The notes: a model not told the origin generated them from the sequence alone. A stretch of DNA of 64,000 bases from Nocardioides scoriae (GCF_900104965.1 NZ_LT629757.1:930001-994000), one strand, 5' to 3'; shown: positions 16,994 to 25,699, counted from the stretch's first letter. Numbers and translations: made by a program.

Positions 16994-18529
16994 TCAGAAG
17001 TCGGAGAAGACCTCGATCGAGGCGCCGAGCTCGTTGAGGCGCTCGGCGAGGCCTTCGTACCCCCGGTGGATGACGTACGTCGACCGCAGCACCGAGGTGC
17101 CCTTCGAGGCGAGCATGGCCAGCAGGATGACCACGGCCGGTCGCAGCGCGGGGGGACAGACGACCTCGGTGCCCGACCAGCGGGTCGGGCCCTCGATCAT
17201 CACGCGGTGGGGGTCCATGAGGGTGACCTTGCCGCCGAGCTTGTTGAGCTCGGTGAGGTAGATGGCGCGGTTCTCGTAGACCCAGTCGTGCAGCATCGTC
17301 TGGCCCTGCGCGACGGCCGCGATGACGGCGAAGAACGGCAGGTTGTCGATGTTGAGGCCGGGGAACGGCATCGGGTGGATCTTGTCCAGCGGCGCGTGCA
17401 GGACCGAGTGCAGCGTGGTGAGGTCGGCCAGGCGGGTGCGGCCGTTGGCCGCGACGTACTCCTCGGAGAGGGAGTAGCGGAAGCCCATCTCCTCCAGCAC
17501 GGACAGCTCGATCTCGAGGAACTCGATCGGCACCCGCTTCACGGTGATCTCGGAGTCGGTGACGATCGCGGCCGCGAGCAGCGACATCGCCTCGATCGGG
17601 TCCTCGCTGGGGGAGTAGTCGACGTCGACGTCGATCTCGGTGCAGCCGGTGACGCTCAGCGTGGTGGTGCCGATGCCCTCGATGCGGACGCCGAGCTTCT
17701 GCAGGTAGAAGCACAGGTCCTGGACCATGTAGTTGGAGCTGGCGTTGCGGATGATCGTCGTGGAGTCGCACAGCGCGGCGGCCATGAGGGCGTTCTCGGT
17801 GACGGTGTCGCCACGCTCGGTCAGCACGATCGGGCGCCGCGGGGTGATGCCGGGGGAGACGTTGGCGTGGTAGCTGCCCTCGGTGGCCTTCACCTGCAGG
17901 CCGAAGGGCCGCAGCGCGGTCATGTGCGGCTCCACGGTGCGGGTGCCGAGGGAGCAGCCGCCGGCGTACGGCAGCTCGAAGTCGCTCATCCGGTGCATCA
18001 GCGGGCCGAGGAACATGATGATCGAGCGGGTACGCCGCGCGGCGACCTCGTCGATCGACTCCAGGCTCAGGGTGGCCGGCGGCACGATCTCGAGGTCGTT
18101 GTCCTCGTTGAGCCAGCGGGTCTTCACGCCGAGGCTGTCGAGCACCTCGAGCAGGCGGTTGACCTCCTCGATGCGGGCCACGCGGCGCAGGGTGGTGCGA
18201 CCACGGTTGAGCAGCGACGCGCACAGCAGCGCGACACCGGCGTTCTTGGAGGTCTTGACCTCGATGGAGCCGCTCAGCGTGGTCGGGCCCTGCACGCGCA
18301 GGTGGGTGGGGCCCTGGCCCAGGCTCATCAGCGGCTGGTCGAGGGCCTCGCCGATGCGGGCCAGCATGTCGAGGGTGAGGTTCTGGTGTCCTCGCTCGAT
18401 GCGGTTGACCGCGCTCTGGCTGGTGCCGAGCTCCGCGGCCAGCTGCTGCTGCGTCCAGCCGCGGTGCTTGCGCGCGTCGCGGATGAGAGTGCCGATGCGT
18501 CCCAGGTAGTCCTCAGTCACGACCGGCAC
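16994..18529 (-). CDS. MurA-like enolpyruvyl transferase fused to an N-terminal XRE helix-turn-helix
   Basis: Residues about 8-68 form an XRE/Cro-type DNA-binding domain (IRDARKHRGWTQQQLAAELGTSQSAVNRIERG). Residues 72-511 are an EPSP-synthase-fold domain of the MurA type, which in the classic enzyme adds enolpyruvate to UDP-GlcNAc in peptidoglycan synthesis. Lys95 (TSKNAG) and Cys192 (GGCSLGTR) align with MurA Lys22 and Cys115. The usual TDMQAQ active-site loop reads FPGLNIDNLPFF here, so activity may be altered. A perfect palindrome lies 1 nt upstream of the GTG at 18527-18529; a second GTG at 18518-18520 is possible. It could be a second MurA, a regulator that senses wall precursors, or both. 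Confidence 0.88.
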   Translation of the reverse strand: MPVVTEDYLGRIGTLIRDARKHRGWTQQQLAAELGTSQSAVNRIERGHQNLTLDMLARIGEALDQPLMSLGQGPTHLRVQGPTTLSGSIEVKTSKNAGVALLCASLLNRGRTTLRRVARIEEVNRLLEVLDSLGVKTRWLNEDNDLEIVPPATLSLESIDEVAARRTRSIIMFLGPLMHRMSDFELPYAGGCSLGTRTVEPHMTALRPFGLQVKATEGSYHANVSPGITPRRPIVLTERGDTVTENALMAAALCDSTTIIRNASSNYMVQDLCFYLQKLGVRIEGIGTTTLSVTGCTEIDVDVDYSPSEDPIEAMSLLAAAIVTDSEITVKRVPIEFLEIELSVLEEMGFRYSLSEEYVAANGRTRLADLTTLHSVLHAPLDKIHPMPFPGLNIDNLPFFAVIAAVAQGQTMLHDWVYENRAIYLTELNKLGGKVTLMDPHRVMIEGPTRWSGTEVVCPPALRPAVVILLAMLASKGTSVLRSTYVIHRGYEGLAERLNELGASIEVFSDF

Positions 18530-18530
18530 G

Positions 18531-18550
18531 CTATCTCAGATATGAGATAG
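18531..18550 (-). promoter_or_regulatory. Palindromic operator at the MurA-HTH start
   Basis: CTATCTCA (18531-18538), spacer GATA, TGAGATAG (18543-18550): perfect 8-bp arms, ending 1 nt before the start codon. On the minus strand it includes TATCTG/ATATCT at the distance of a -10 box for a leaderless transcript. Binding by the protein's own XRE domain would block its promoter, so autorepression is the simplest reading. Confidence 0.65.
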
Positions 18551-18625
18551 GACCCGCACGCCACGACCGTGCGTGTCGTCCGGATCACGACGCAACCGCC
18601 ACGAAGTGGACTGCGGCAACGACAT

Positions 18626-18655
18626 GTGACACGTCAACCACCTCGCCCCTAGAAT
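18626..18655 (+). promoter_or_regulatory. terC promoter
   Basis: GTGACA (18626-18631) and TAGAAT (18650-18655) are separated by 18 nt and match the housekeeping consensus closely. The predicted start, near 18661, falls exactly at the beginning of the riboswitch. Confidence 0.65.
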
Positions 18656-18660
18656 CGTCG

Positions 18661-18761
18661 ATGAGGGGAGTACCTCACCAAGTCGCACCCGGTCAGTACG
18701 GGGTCCCACGACCCCCCGGCTGCGAGCCCGGCCCCACGGGGGCGGGTGAGGGAGACCTCAG
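18661..18761 (+). promoter_or_regulatory. yybP-ykoY (manganese) riboswitch
   Basis: The leader has the family's conserved GGGGAGUA (18665-18672) and GGGAGACC (18750-18757) strands. TGAGG (18662-18666) pairs with CCTCA (18756-18760) as the closing stem, and CCTCACC (18673-18679) pairs with GGTGAGG (18745-18751) as the next. These elements form the Mn2+ site in known members, which often precede TerC/Alx-type transporter genes, as here. Mn2+ binding should raise terC expression, by antitermination or by freeing the ribosome site (GACGGAGACC before the ATG at 18796). A covariance-model search would settle it. Confidence 0.85.
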
Positions 18762-18795
18762 GCCATGTCACACCTGACCTGACGGAGACCCCTCC

Positions 18796-19860
18796 ATGCT
18801 GCTCCCGCACGCTGCTGCCACCTCCGGTGGCGGCCTCGAGACCATCGGCACCCCCACCCTGTGGGCGGTCACCCTCGGTGCCGTCGTGGCGCTCCTCGCG
18901 CTCGACTTCGTCCTCACCCGCAAGCCCCACGCCGTCTCCATGAAGGAGGCGGTCGGCTGGTCGGTGTTCTACGTCGCGCTGCCACTCACCTTCGGCGCCT
19001 GGATCTGGTCGCAGTACGGCCAGGGCACGGGCGTGGAGTACCTCACCGGCTACCTCGTCGAGAAGTCGCTCAGCGTCGACAACCTGTTCGTCTTCATGCT
19101 GCTGCTGACCGCCTTCGCGGTGCCCAAGGAGCTCCAGCAGCGGGTGCTGCTCTACGGCATCATCGGCGCGCTCGTGCTGCGCGGCATCTTCATCGCGCTC
19201 GGAGCCGCCGCCCTCAACAGCTTCGACGCGGCCTTCCTCGTCTTCGGCGCCATCCTGCTGATCACCGGCATCAAGCTGCTCAAGGACGCGCTGTCCGACG
19301 AGGAGCACGAGATGGACGTCGACCAGATCAAGAGCGTCAGGTTCGTGCGCCGCTTCATGCCGGTGACCAAGGACTACGAGGGTCCGAGGATGTTCGGCCG
19401 CATCGACGGCAAGCGCGCGCTGACGCCCTTCGCGCTGGTGACCATCGCGGTGCTCGCCACCGACATCGTCTTCGCGGTCGACTCGGTGCCGGCGGTCTAC
19501 GGCATCACCGGCGACCCCTACCTCGTCTTCGCCACCAACGCCTTCGCGCTGCTGGGCCTGCGGGCGCTCTACTTCGTCCTCGAGGCGGCGCTGAGCAAGC
19601 TGGTCCACCTGTCCTTCGGCCTCGCGGCGATCCTGTTCTTCATCGGCGCCAAGCTGGTCCTGCACTGGGGCCACCTCACCTGGCCGTCCGTCCCGGAGAT
19701 CCCGACCGTCGCCTCGCTGGTCGTCATCGTCGGCATCCTGGCGCTGACCACCGCCACCAGCCTGGTCGCCTCCAAGCGGGCCGAGGAGCGCGCCGCCCAG
19801 GACGAGGCCGCCGGGTCGGGGTCCTCCGAGGGGCGTCGCGACGACGCCCCGGTCGCCTGA
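18796..19860 (+). CDS. terC: TerC family membrane protein (Alx/YkoY-like, probable Mn2+ exporter)
   Basis: The 354-residue integral membrane protein has about nine hydrophobic segments. Diagnostic acidic motifs inside the membrane are EKSLSVDNLFVF near residue 90 and ATDIVFAVDSVPAV near 222. A cytoplasmic loop with SDEEHEMDVDQIK and a charged C-terminal tail are also present. TerC/Alx proteins are linked to tellurite resistance and to Mn2+ efflux, sometimes to metalate exported enzymes. The upstream yybP-ykoY element argues for manganese here. The gene has its own promoter and terminator. Confidence 0.93.
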   Translation: MLLPHAAATSGGGLETIGTPTLWAVTLGAVVALLALDFVLTRKPHAVSMKEAVGWSVFYVALPLTFGAWIWSQYGQGTGVEYLTGYLVEKSLSVDNLFVFMLLLTAFAVPKELQQRVLLYGIIGALVLRGIFIALGAAALNSFDAAFLVFGAILLITGIKLLKDALSDEEHEMDVDQIKSVRFVRRFMPVTKDYEGPRMFGRIDGKRALTPFALVTIAVLATDIVFAVDSVPAVYGITGDPYLVFATNAFALLGLRALYFVLEAALSKLVHLSFGLAAILFFIGAKLVLHWGHLTWPSVPEIPTVASLVVIVGILALTTATSLVASKRAEERAAQDEAAGSGSSEGRRDDAPVA

Positions 19861-19886
19861 CCAGCAGCCGGGCCCAGCCGTCCGCG

Positions 19887-19910
19887 TCCCCCGGGCAACC
19901 GCCCGGGGGA
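19887..19910 (+). terminator. terC terminator
   Basis: TCCCCCGGGC (19887-19896), loop AACC, GCCCGGGGGA (19901-19910): a perfect 10-bp stem starting 26 nt after the terC stop and ending 12 nt before the next gene's ATG. Confidence 0.8.
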
Positions 19911-19922
19911 CAGGATGTGCCC

Positions 19923-21710
19923 ATGGATCCTGGGGAGGACGCGGCCGGGCTGGTGCTCGGTCCGCTGCTGAGGCACGTCGACCACACCGAGGCCGCCCTG
20001 TGGGTGGAGACCGACCGTGCCTGCACGGTACGGGTCCGCTCGGGCGGCGGGGCGTGGGAGGCGGCGACCTTCGGCGTGCACGGCCACCACTACGCGCTGG
20101 TGGAGGTCACCGACCTCGAGCCCGGCACCGTCACGGCGTACGACGTGGAGCTGGTCGTCGGCGAGGCGGTCACCCGCGTGTGGCCGCCCGAGCGCCACGC
20201 CGCCACCGGGCCGAGCGAGACCTCCGACGACGCCGAGCAGGACCTCGACCTGCCGCCCTCGGTGATCAGCACCCTCAAGCCGGGCAAGCCACCGCGGATC
20301 GCCTTCGGGTCCTGCCGCACCAGCGTGAGCCACGACCACGAGGGCAACGACACCCACGGCGTCGACTCCATGCGCGCCTACGCGCTGGCCATGGCCGGGC
20401 TGACCTCCGGCGAGCGGCTGCCGTGGCCCGACCTGGTCGTCTTCCTCGGCGACCAGGTGTACGCCGACGAGACGACCGAGGCGATGCGGGAGTTCATCTC
20501 CGCGCGGCGCGACATCGACGAGCCGCCGGGCGCCGAGCTGAAGGACTTCGAGGAGTACGCCCACCTCTACCGGCTGGCCTGGAGCGACCCCGCCAACCGC
20601 TGGCTGCTCTCGACTCTGCCGAGCCAGATGATCTTCGACGACCACGACGTCCGCGACGACTGGAACACCTCCCACGCCTGGCGCCGGCAGATGGAGGCCA
20701 CCGAGTGGTGGCACGGCCGCATCGTCGCCGGGCTCGCGTCGTACTGGGTCTACCAGCACGTCGGCAACCTCTCCCGCTCCGAGCGGGCCGACGACGAGAT
20801 CTGGCGCCGGGTCGCCGCGCACGACGGCCCCGGGGAGCTCGACCTGACCGAGACCCTCGACGCCTTCGCCGACCGCGTCGACCAGCAGCCGCAGACCTAC
20901 CGCTGGAGCTACGCCCGCGAGATCGGCGGCAGCCGGCTGGTCGTGGTCGACTCGCGCGCCGCGCGGGTGCTCGAGGCCGACGACCGCCAGCTGCTCGACG
21001 AGTCCGAGATGGCCTGGCTCGACGCGCAGCTGACCGGCGACGTCGACCACCTGTTCATCGGCACCTCGCTGCCCTACCTGCTGCCGCCCGGCCTGCAGCA
21101 CCTCGAGGCCTTCAGCGAGGCACTGGCCGGCGGTGCGTGGGGCGAGCGCGGCGCCCGCGGTGGCGAGAAGATCCGCCAGGTCGTCGACCTCGAGCACTGG
21201 GGAGCCTTCCAGGAGTCCTTCCGACGGGTCGCCGAGATGGTCGTCCAGGTCGCCTCGGGGCAGCGGGGGAGGGCGCCGCACTCGGTGACCTTCCTGTCCG
21301 GCGACGTGCACCACAGCTACGTCTCCGAGGTCACCCGGCTCCACCGCAGCGACGCCCGCCAGCTCCAGAGCCGGGTGCTGCAGCTGGTCTGCTCGCCGAT
21401 CCGCAACCCGCTGCCGCGCTCGATGCGCTACGCCACCGCCGTGCTGTCGTACGGCGTGGCCGGCGTCCTCGGCCGGATCGCCGCTCGCTCGGCCCACGTG
21501 CACTCGCCGCCGTTCCGGTGGGAGCGGCTGCGCGGCCCCTGGTTCGACAACAACCTCGCCACGGCCGAGGTGACGCAGGACGGGCTGTTCCTGTGGTGGG
21601 CCAAGGGCGAGGTCCGCGACGGGCAGGAGCACCTGCCGGTGCTGACGCGGGTCTGCGAGGTGACCCTGGAGGCGGGCGCACCCGCCGAGCGGCGTACCCC
21701 CGTCGGCTAG
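19923..21710 (+). CDS. PhoD-like metallophosphoesterase
   Basis: The 595-residue protein resembles the alkaline phosphatase D family. It has an N-terminal beta-rich domain (residues about 1-100) and a metallophosphatase domain with FGSCRTS, LGDQVYADE, FDDHDVRDDW and FLSGDVHHSY as metal-binding motifs. There is no Tat or Sec signal, unlike secreted PhoD, so it is probably cytoplasmic. This subgroup is common in actinobacteria and its substrate is unproven. The start at 19923 (MDPGEDAAG) lies just after the terC terminator. Confidence 0.85.
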   Translation: MDPGEDAAGLVLGPLLRHVDHTEAALWVETDRACTVRVRSGGGAWEAATFGVHGHHYALVEVTDLEPGTVTAYDVELVVGEAVTRVWPPERHAATGPSETSDDAEQDLDLPPSVISTLKPGKPPRIAFGSCRTSVSHDHEGNDTHGVDSMRAYALAMAGLTSGERLPWPDLVVFLGDQVYADETTEAMREFISARRDIDEPPGAELKDFEEYAHLYRLAWSDPANRWLLSTLPSQMIFDDHDVRDDWNTSHAWRRQMEATEWWHGRIVAGLASYWVYQHVGNLSRSERADDEIWRRVAAHDGPGELDLTETLDAFADRVDQQPQTYRWSYAREIGGSRLVVVDSRAARVLEADDRQLLDESEMAWLDAQLTGDVDHLFIGTSLPYLLPPGLQHLEAFSEALAGGAWGERGARGGEKIRQVVDLEHWGAFQESFRRVAEMVVQVASGQRGRAPHSVTFLSGDVHHSYVSEVTRLHRSDARQLQSRVLQLVCSPIRNPLPRSMRYATAVLSYGVAGVLGRIAARSAHVHSPPFRWERLRGPWFDNNLATAEVTQDGLFLWWAKGEVRDGQEHLPVLTRVCEVTLEAGAPAERRTPVG

Positions 21711-21720
21711 GTTCGCAGGC

Positions 21721-22110
21721 ATGAGTGGCATGAGTGAGGACCAGCTGCAGCCCGAGGACAGCCTCGACGACCGCGGCACCGAGGACGTGCTCGACGAGGG
21801 CTACAGCCCGCCCGAGCGCGAGACCGACCACCTCAAGCACCCGGAGGGTGGCGAGACGCTCGAGGAGCGCCTCGACGACGAGGAGCCCGAGGTCTGGGAG
21901 ACCGCCGAGGCCGAGGCCCAGGCGGGTCCCGACGACGTGCTCGACGGCGACGTCGGCGGGGAGATCGGCGCCGAGCGCACCGGTCGCCTGGTGGCGCCCG
22001 ACGAGGGTGCCCACGAGGACGTCGACCAGGAGATGTTCGCCGAGGACGAGGGCATCGACGGCGCCGGCGCCAGCGCCGAGGAAGCCGCGATGCACACCAT
22101 CGACGACTGA
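21721..22110 (+). CDS. DUF5709 domain protein
   Basis: The 129-residue, extremely acidic protein (many Glu/Asp, almost no Lys) contains EDVLDEGYSPPERE and ETLEERLDDEEPEVW, the signature of actinobacterial DUF5709. It is probably disordered and cytoplasmic. Its function is unknown. It begins 10 nt after the PhoD-like gene and a strong hairpin follows it. Confidence 0.85.
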   Translation: MSGMSEDQLQPEDSLDDRGTEDVLDEGYSPPERETDHLKHPEGGETLEERLDDEEPEVWETAEAEAQAGPDDVLDGDVGGEIGAERTGRLVAPDEGAHEDVDQEMFAEDEGIDGAGASAEEAAMHTIDD

Positions 22111-22129
22111 GCACGAGCAGCACCACCCC

Positions 22130-22167
22130 GCGCGCGGGTACTCAGGTCCACCTGGGTACCCGCGCGC
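22130..22167 (+). terminator. Strong terminator hairpin
   Basis: GCGCGCGGGTAC (22130-22141) pairs with GTACCCGCGCGC (22156-22167), and inside them CAGG/CCTG extend the stem past one T/G wobble. It closes the PhoD-like/DUF5709 unit. Confidence 0.8.
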
Positions 22168-22202
22168 TGCACGTCCGGGCCGCCTCCGACCAGGCTGGAC
22201 CC

Positions 22203-22493
22203 ATGACCCGCACCGTGAGCACCCCCTCGACCACGACCGCCTTCCACGCCCAGGCCGGCATCGCCTTCGCCGTCGCCCTGGCCGCCGTCACCCTCGGCAT
22301 CTGGAACCTCCCCGTCGGCGCCTGGGAGCGGGCGTTCCTGGCGCTCGGCACGATGTTCCTGGTGACCTCGACCTTCACCCTGGCCAAGTGCGTGCGCGAC
22401 GCTCAGGAGACCTCGCAGGTGGTCCACCGCCTCGACCAGGCGCGGGTCGACAAGATCCTTGCCGAGCACGACCCCTTCGCCTCGCCCGTCTGA
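22203..22493 (+). CDS. YiaA/YiaB family small membrane protein
   Basis: The 96-residue protein has two hydrophobic segments (about 16-36 and 43-60), with WERAFLALGTMFLVTSTFTLAKCVRD matching the YiaA/B two-helix fold. The C-terminal 30 residues are charged and cytoplasmic. Its function is unknown; homologues are widespread small inner-membrane proteins. Confidence 0.8.
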   Translation: MTRTVSTPSTTTAFHAQAGIAFAVALAAVTLGIWNLPVGAWERAFLALGTMFLVTSTFTLAKCVRDAQETSQVVHRLDQARVDKILAEHDPFASPV

Positions 22494-22531
22494 GGCGTTT
22501 CCGCGCCCCGGCCCGGGGAACAGGACCCGGC

Positions 22532-23413
22532 GTGAAGACACGAGAGATCGGCAACGACACCGTCGGACGCGTCGAGGTGGGGGCCGTCGGGCTCGGCCTG
22601 ATGACCTTCGACCAGGACGGGGCCCACCCGCGCCAGCAGCTGCTCGACACCGTCACGGCGGCCCTCGACGCCGGCGTCACCCTGTTCGACACCGCCGACG
22701 CCTACGGCTTCGGCGACGACGGGGCCGACGCCATGGGCCAGAACGAGCGCCTCGTGGCCGGCCTGCTCGACGAGCTCGGCGTGCGCGACCGGGTGGTGCT
22801 GGCCACCAAGGCCGGCCACGTCCGCACCGAGGGCGGCGGCTGGGGCCTGGACGGCTCGCGCGAGCACCTCGTCTCCGCCGTCGACGCCAGCCTCGCGCGC
22901 CTCGGCGTCGACCAGATCGCGCTGTGGCAGCACCACCGCCCCGACCCCGACGTGCCCTACGAGCAGGTGCTGGAGTCGCTGCGCGAGGTCCACGAGTCCG
23001 GCAAGGTGCGCATGGTCGGGCTCTCCAACGCCGACCCGGCGCAGATCCGGCTGGCCCACTCGGTGCTGGGGGATGCGCTGGTCAGCGTGCAGAACCAGTT
23101 CAGCCCCGCCTTCCGCTCCAGCCGGCCCGAGATCGACGTGTGCGAGGAGCTCGGCCTGGCGTTCCTGCCGTGGAGCCCGCTGGGCGGCCTCGGCGACGCG
23201 AAGAGCCTGGCCGAGAAGCACCCCGCCTTCGCCGAGATCGCCGAGGCCCGGGGCGCCAGCGCCCAGCAGGTCGCGCTGGCCTGGGAGCTGGCGCAGTCGC
23301 CCGTCGTGATCCCCATCCCCGGGGCCAAGCGGCCCACCTCGATCACCGACTCGGCCGCGGCCGCCGACCTCGAGCTCACGCCCGAGGAGCTCGCGCGGCT
23401 CGACGCCGACTGA
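22532..23413 (+). CDS. Aldo/keto reductase
   Basis: The 293-residue TIM-barrel NADPH reductase has FDTADAYGFG (catalytic Asp and Tyr), the lysine in LATKAGH, the histidine in LWQHHRPDPDV, and IPGAKRPTSI for cofactor binding. It resembles the oxidoreductases in the AKR11/13 group. The substrate is unknown. The GTG at 22532-22534 gives the family length, and no better start lies upstream. Confidence 0.88.
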   Translation: MKTREIGNDTVGRVEVGAVGLGLMTFDQDGAHPRQQLLDTVTAALDAGVTLFDTADAYGFGDDGADAMGQNERLVAGLLDELGVRDRVVLATKAGHVRTEGGGWGLDGSREHLVSAVDASLARLGVDQIALWQHHRPDPDVPYEQVLESLREVHESGKVRMVGLSNADPAQIRLAHSVLGDALVSVQNQFSPAFRSSRPEIDVCEELGLAFLPWSPLGGLGDAKSLAEKHPAFAEIAEARGASAQQVALAWELAQSPVVIPIPGAKRPTSITDSAAAADLELTPEELARLDAD

Positions 23414-23422
23414 GCCGGGGGA

Positions 23423-24457
23423 TCAGCCCCGACCGAACAGCTGCACCCAGTAGGTGCGGTAGGGGCTGCCCGGCACCTCGGCCAGGCCGACGCCGAGGTC
23501 GCGGGCTCCGGCGGCCATGATGTTGCGGCAGTGCCCGTCCGAGTCGAGCCAGCCCTGCACCACGTCGGCCGGGGTGCGGTAGCCCGCGGCGATGTTCTCG
23601 CCACTCGCCGTCGTGTAGCCGGCTGCGCGGGCACGGTCCCAGGGAGAGCGTCCGTCGAGCGAGGTGTGCGAGAAGTAGGCCTGCTCGCCCATGTCGCGGG
23701 CGTGGTCGCGGCTGGCCAGGGTGAGGCGCGGCTCGGCCCGCAGGGCCCCCACCGCGGGGTACGCCGTGCCGCCGCACTGCCGCGCCACCGAGCGGGCCTC
23801 GTTGACCAGGCGCAGGACCTCGGCCTCGGGGGCGCTCATGGTGCCGTCGGGCGCGGGGGCCGCCGTCGGGCTGGCCGTCGGGCTGGGCGTCGGGCTGGGG
23901 GTTGGGCTGGGGGTCGGGGTCGGCGTCGGGGCGGGCGCTCCCGCCCCGGGGGGCACCGGGGTGGGGCTCGGGAACGGGCTGGGCGTCGGGCTGGTCGTCG
24001 GGCTGGGCGTCGGGCTGGGGACCGGCGTCGTCGCGGTGACGCTGACGACGAACGGTCGCGGTGCGGTGGTCGTCCAGCGGGCACGCCGGGTCGGGCGGAC
24101 CACGACGCGCAGCGAGCCCTCGGTGGGCTCGGCGGTCGGCACGTCGAGGGCCACCGCGCCGCTGCGGCTGCTGGTGGCCCGGTCGACGGTGGTCCAGGAG
24201 GCGCTGCCCTCGCGGGACTGCAGCGCGACCAGCCGCCCGGCGCGCGCGGAGCCGCGCAGCGACAGCCGGAGCGCGTGGTCCACGTCCTGGGCCAGGTCGA
24301 GACGGTCGGTGCTCCACCCCGACACCGTGGTGCGGACCTGCCCGCCGGCCTCGGCCGGCGCCGCGACCAGGGTGAGGCTGGTCGCGGCGCCGGTGCCCGC
24401 GAGGGCCAGGGCCGACAGCGTGAGTCCGAGGTGGCGGCGGCGGGGGAGAGCGCTCAT
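23423..24457 (-). CDS. Secreted CAP-domain (SCP/YkwD-like) protein
   Basis: The 344-residue exported protein starts with a Sec signal (RRRHLGLTLSALALAG...APAEA, cleavage near residue 38). Residues about 40-150 form a beta-rich domain. A long Pro/Ser/Thr linker at about 150-200 is built of PSPTPSPT-type repeats. The C-terminal CAP domain has LRLVNEARSVA, YFSHTSLDGRSPWDRARAAGY, GENIAAGY and WLDSDGHCRNIM, including the conserved His/Glu residues. CAP proteins are secreted and of varied or unknown activity. The linker is a likely site of O-mannosylation. Confidence 0.87.
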   Translation of the reverse strand: MSALPRRRHLGLTLSALALAGTGAATSLTLVAAPAEAGGQVRTTVSGWSTDRLDLAQDVDHALRLSLRGSARAGRLVALQSREGSASWTTVDRATSSRSGAVALDVPTAEPTEGSLRVVVRPTRRARWTTTAPRPFVVSVTATTPVPSPTPSPTTSPTPSPFPSPTPVPPGAGAPAPTPTPTPSPTPSPTPSPTASPTAAPAPDGTMSAPEAEVLRLVNEARSVARQCGGTAYPAVGALRAEPRLTLASRDHARDMGEQAYFSHTSLDGRSPWDRARAAGYTTASGENIAAGYRTPADVVQGWLDSDGHCRNIMAAGARDLGVGLAEVPGSPYRTYWVQLFGRG

Positions 24458-24515
24458 GCCTCCGAGGATGCCAGGAATCCCCCCAAAACGGACAAGAACC
24501 CGGGGGGAGCGGTGT

Positions 24516-25598
24516 CTAGGACACGTCGGTCTCGAGCAGCTCGCGCAGGTGCTGGTCGACCTCGTCGAGGTAGGTCTGCTCGAAGCCGAAGAGGCCGAAG
24601 TGGCCGGCGATGCTGTGCAGCACCCGCAGCTCGGCCCCGGGTGTCAGCTGCTGCTCGGCCTCGCAGTCGCGGGGCGGGAAGAACATGTCCTCGTCGATCG
24701 GCATCACGAACACCTTGGCGGTGACCCGGCCCAGGGCGGCGGCGAGGTCGCCGTCGGTGTGGCGGGCCACGTCGCCGCGCTGCCACTTCCAGCCCATCGA
24801 GAGCAGGGCGTTGGGGTCCATCATCCCGAACAGCAGCCGGGTGAAGTGCTGCTGGAACTCCTCGAAGGTCGTCCACCCGAGGCCCTCGACGACCGGCGGG
24901 ATGCCCTTCCAGAACCCGCTGCGCCAGAACTCCGTCGACAGGCCCATGATCGCCCAGATGTCGGCGTGTCGGGCGAGGCCGGCGGCCACGTCGGTGTGCG
25001 CGGCGTACTCCCCGCCGTTCCAGCCCGGGTCGGAGGTGATCGCGTCCATCAGGGTCTGGGTGAACAGGAAGTCGTGCGGCGTGTTCTGGGCGGTGCCCGC
25101 GATCGGGGCGGCGCGCAGCACCCGGTCGGGGTAGCGCACGGCCCACTCCCAGGTCTGCTGGGCGCCCATGGACCCGCCGACGACGAGCGCGAGCCGCTCG
25201 ATCCCGAAGTGCTCGCGCAGCAGCTGCTCCTGGGCGCGGACGTCGTCGCCGATGCGCACCTGGGGGAACCGCGACATCGCGATGCTGGTGTCGGTGGTGG
25301 TGTGCGGCGAGGTGGAGAGCCCGTTGCCGATCTGGTTGACCACGACGATGAAGTACCGCTCGGGGTCCAGCGCGCGGCCGGGTCCGAGGTAGACCTGCCA
25401 CCAGGTCGCGTGGGTGCCGGAGAACCAGGTGGGGACCAGGATCGCGTTGTCCTTGGCCTCGCTCAGGGTGCCGTACGTCGCCACGGCGAGCTCCAGGTCC
25501 TCGATCACCCCGCCCTCCTCCAGCTCGAAGCGACCGAGGGAGACCAGGTCGTAGGCGCCCTGCATCTCGGCGGAGTAGAACGGGTTCTCGAGCGGCAC
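24516..25598 (-). CDS. Alpha/beta-fold hydrolase, homoserine O-acetyltransferase (MetX)-like
   Basis: The protein has about 360 residues. The nucleophile elbow is GGSMGAQQTWEW, the acid is probably Asp in PIDEDMFFPP, and the histidine is in AGHFGLFG. NQIGNGLSTSPHTT corresponds to the NxxGxxxGSTGP region of MetX but departs from it, and SMGAQ replaces SMGGM. It may therefore be a MetX-like hydrolase rather than a true acetyltransferase, and metY is not adjacent. I prefer the GTG at 25596-25598 (VPLENPFYS), which has GGAGG 5 nt ahead, over a GTG 39 nt upstream with a poor ribosome site. Confidence 0.75.
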   Translation of the reverse strand: MPLENPFYSAEMQGAYDLVSLGRFELEEGGVIEDLELAVATYGTLSEAKDNAILVPTWFSGTHATWWQVYLGPGRALDPERYFIVVVNQIGNGLSTSPHTTTDTSIAMSRFPQVRIGDDVRAQEQLLREHFGIERLALVVGGSMGAQQTWEWAVRYPDRVLRAAPIAGTAQNTPHDFLFTQTLMDAITSDPGWNGGEYAAHTDVAAGLARHADIWAIMGLSTEFWRSGFWKGIPPVVEGLGWTTFEEFQQHFTRLLFGMMDPNALLSMGWKWQRGDVARHTDGDLAAALGRVTAKVFVMPIDEDMFFPPRDCEAEQQLTPGAELRVLHSIAGHFGLFGFEQTYLDEVDQHLRELLETDVS

Positions 25599-25699
25599 GA
25601 CGTCCTCCGGCGGATCGTGGTGTGACCCGCGCCACACCTGGCGCCGAGACTAGCCGCGCGGCCTCGCCCGCACGAGGCCCCGCCTGCGACGCTGGCGCC

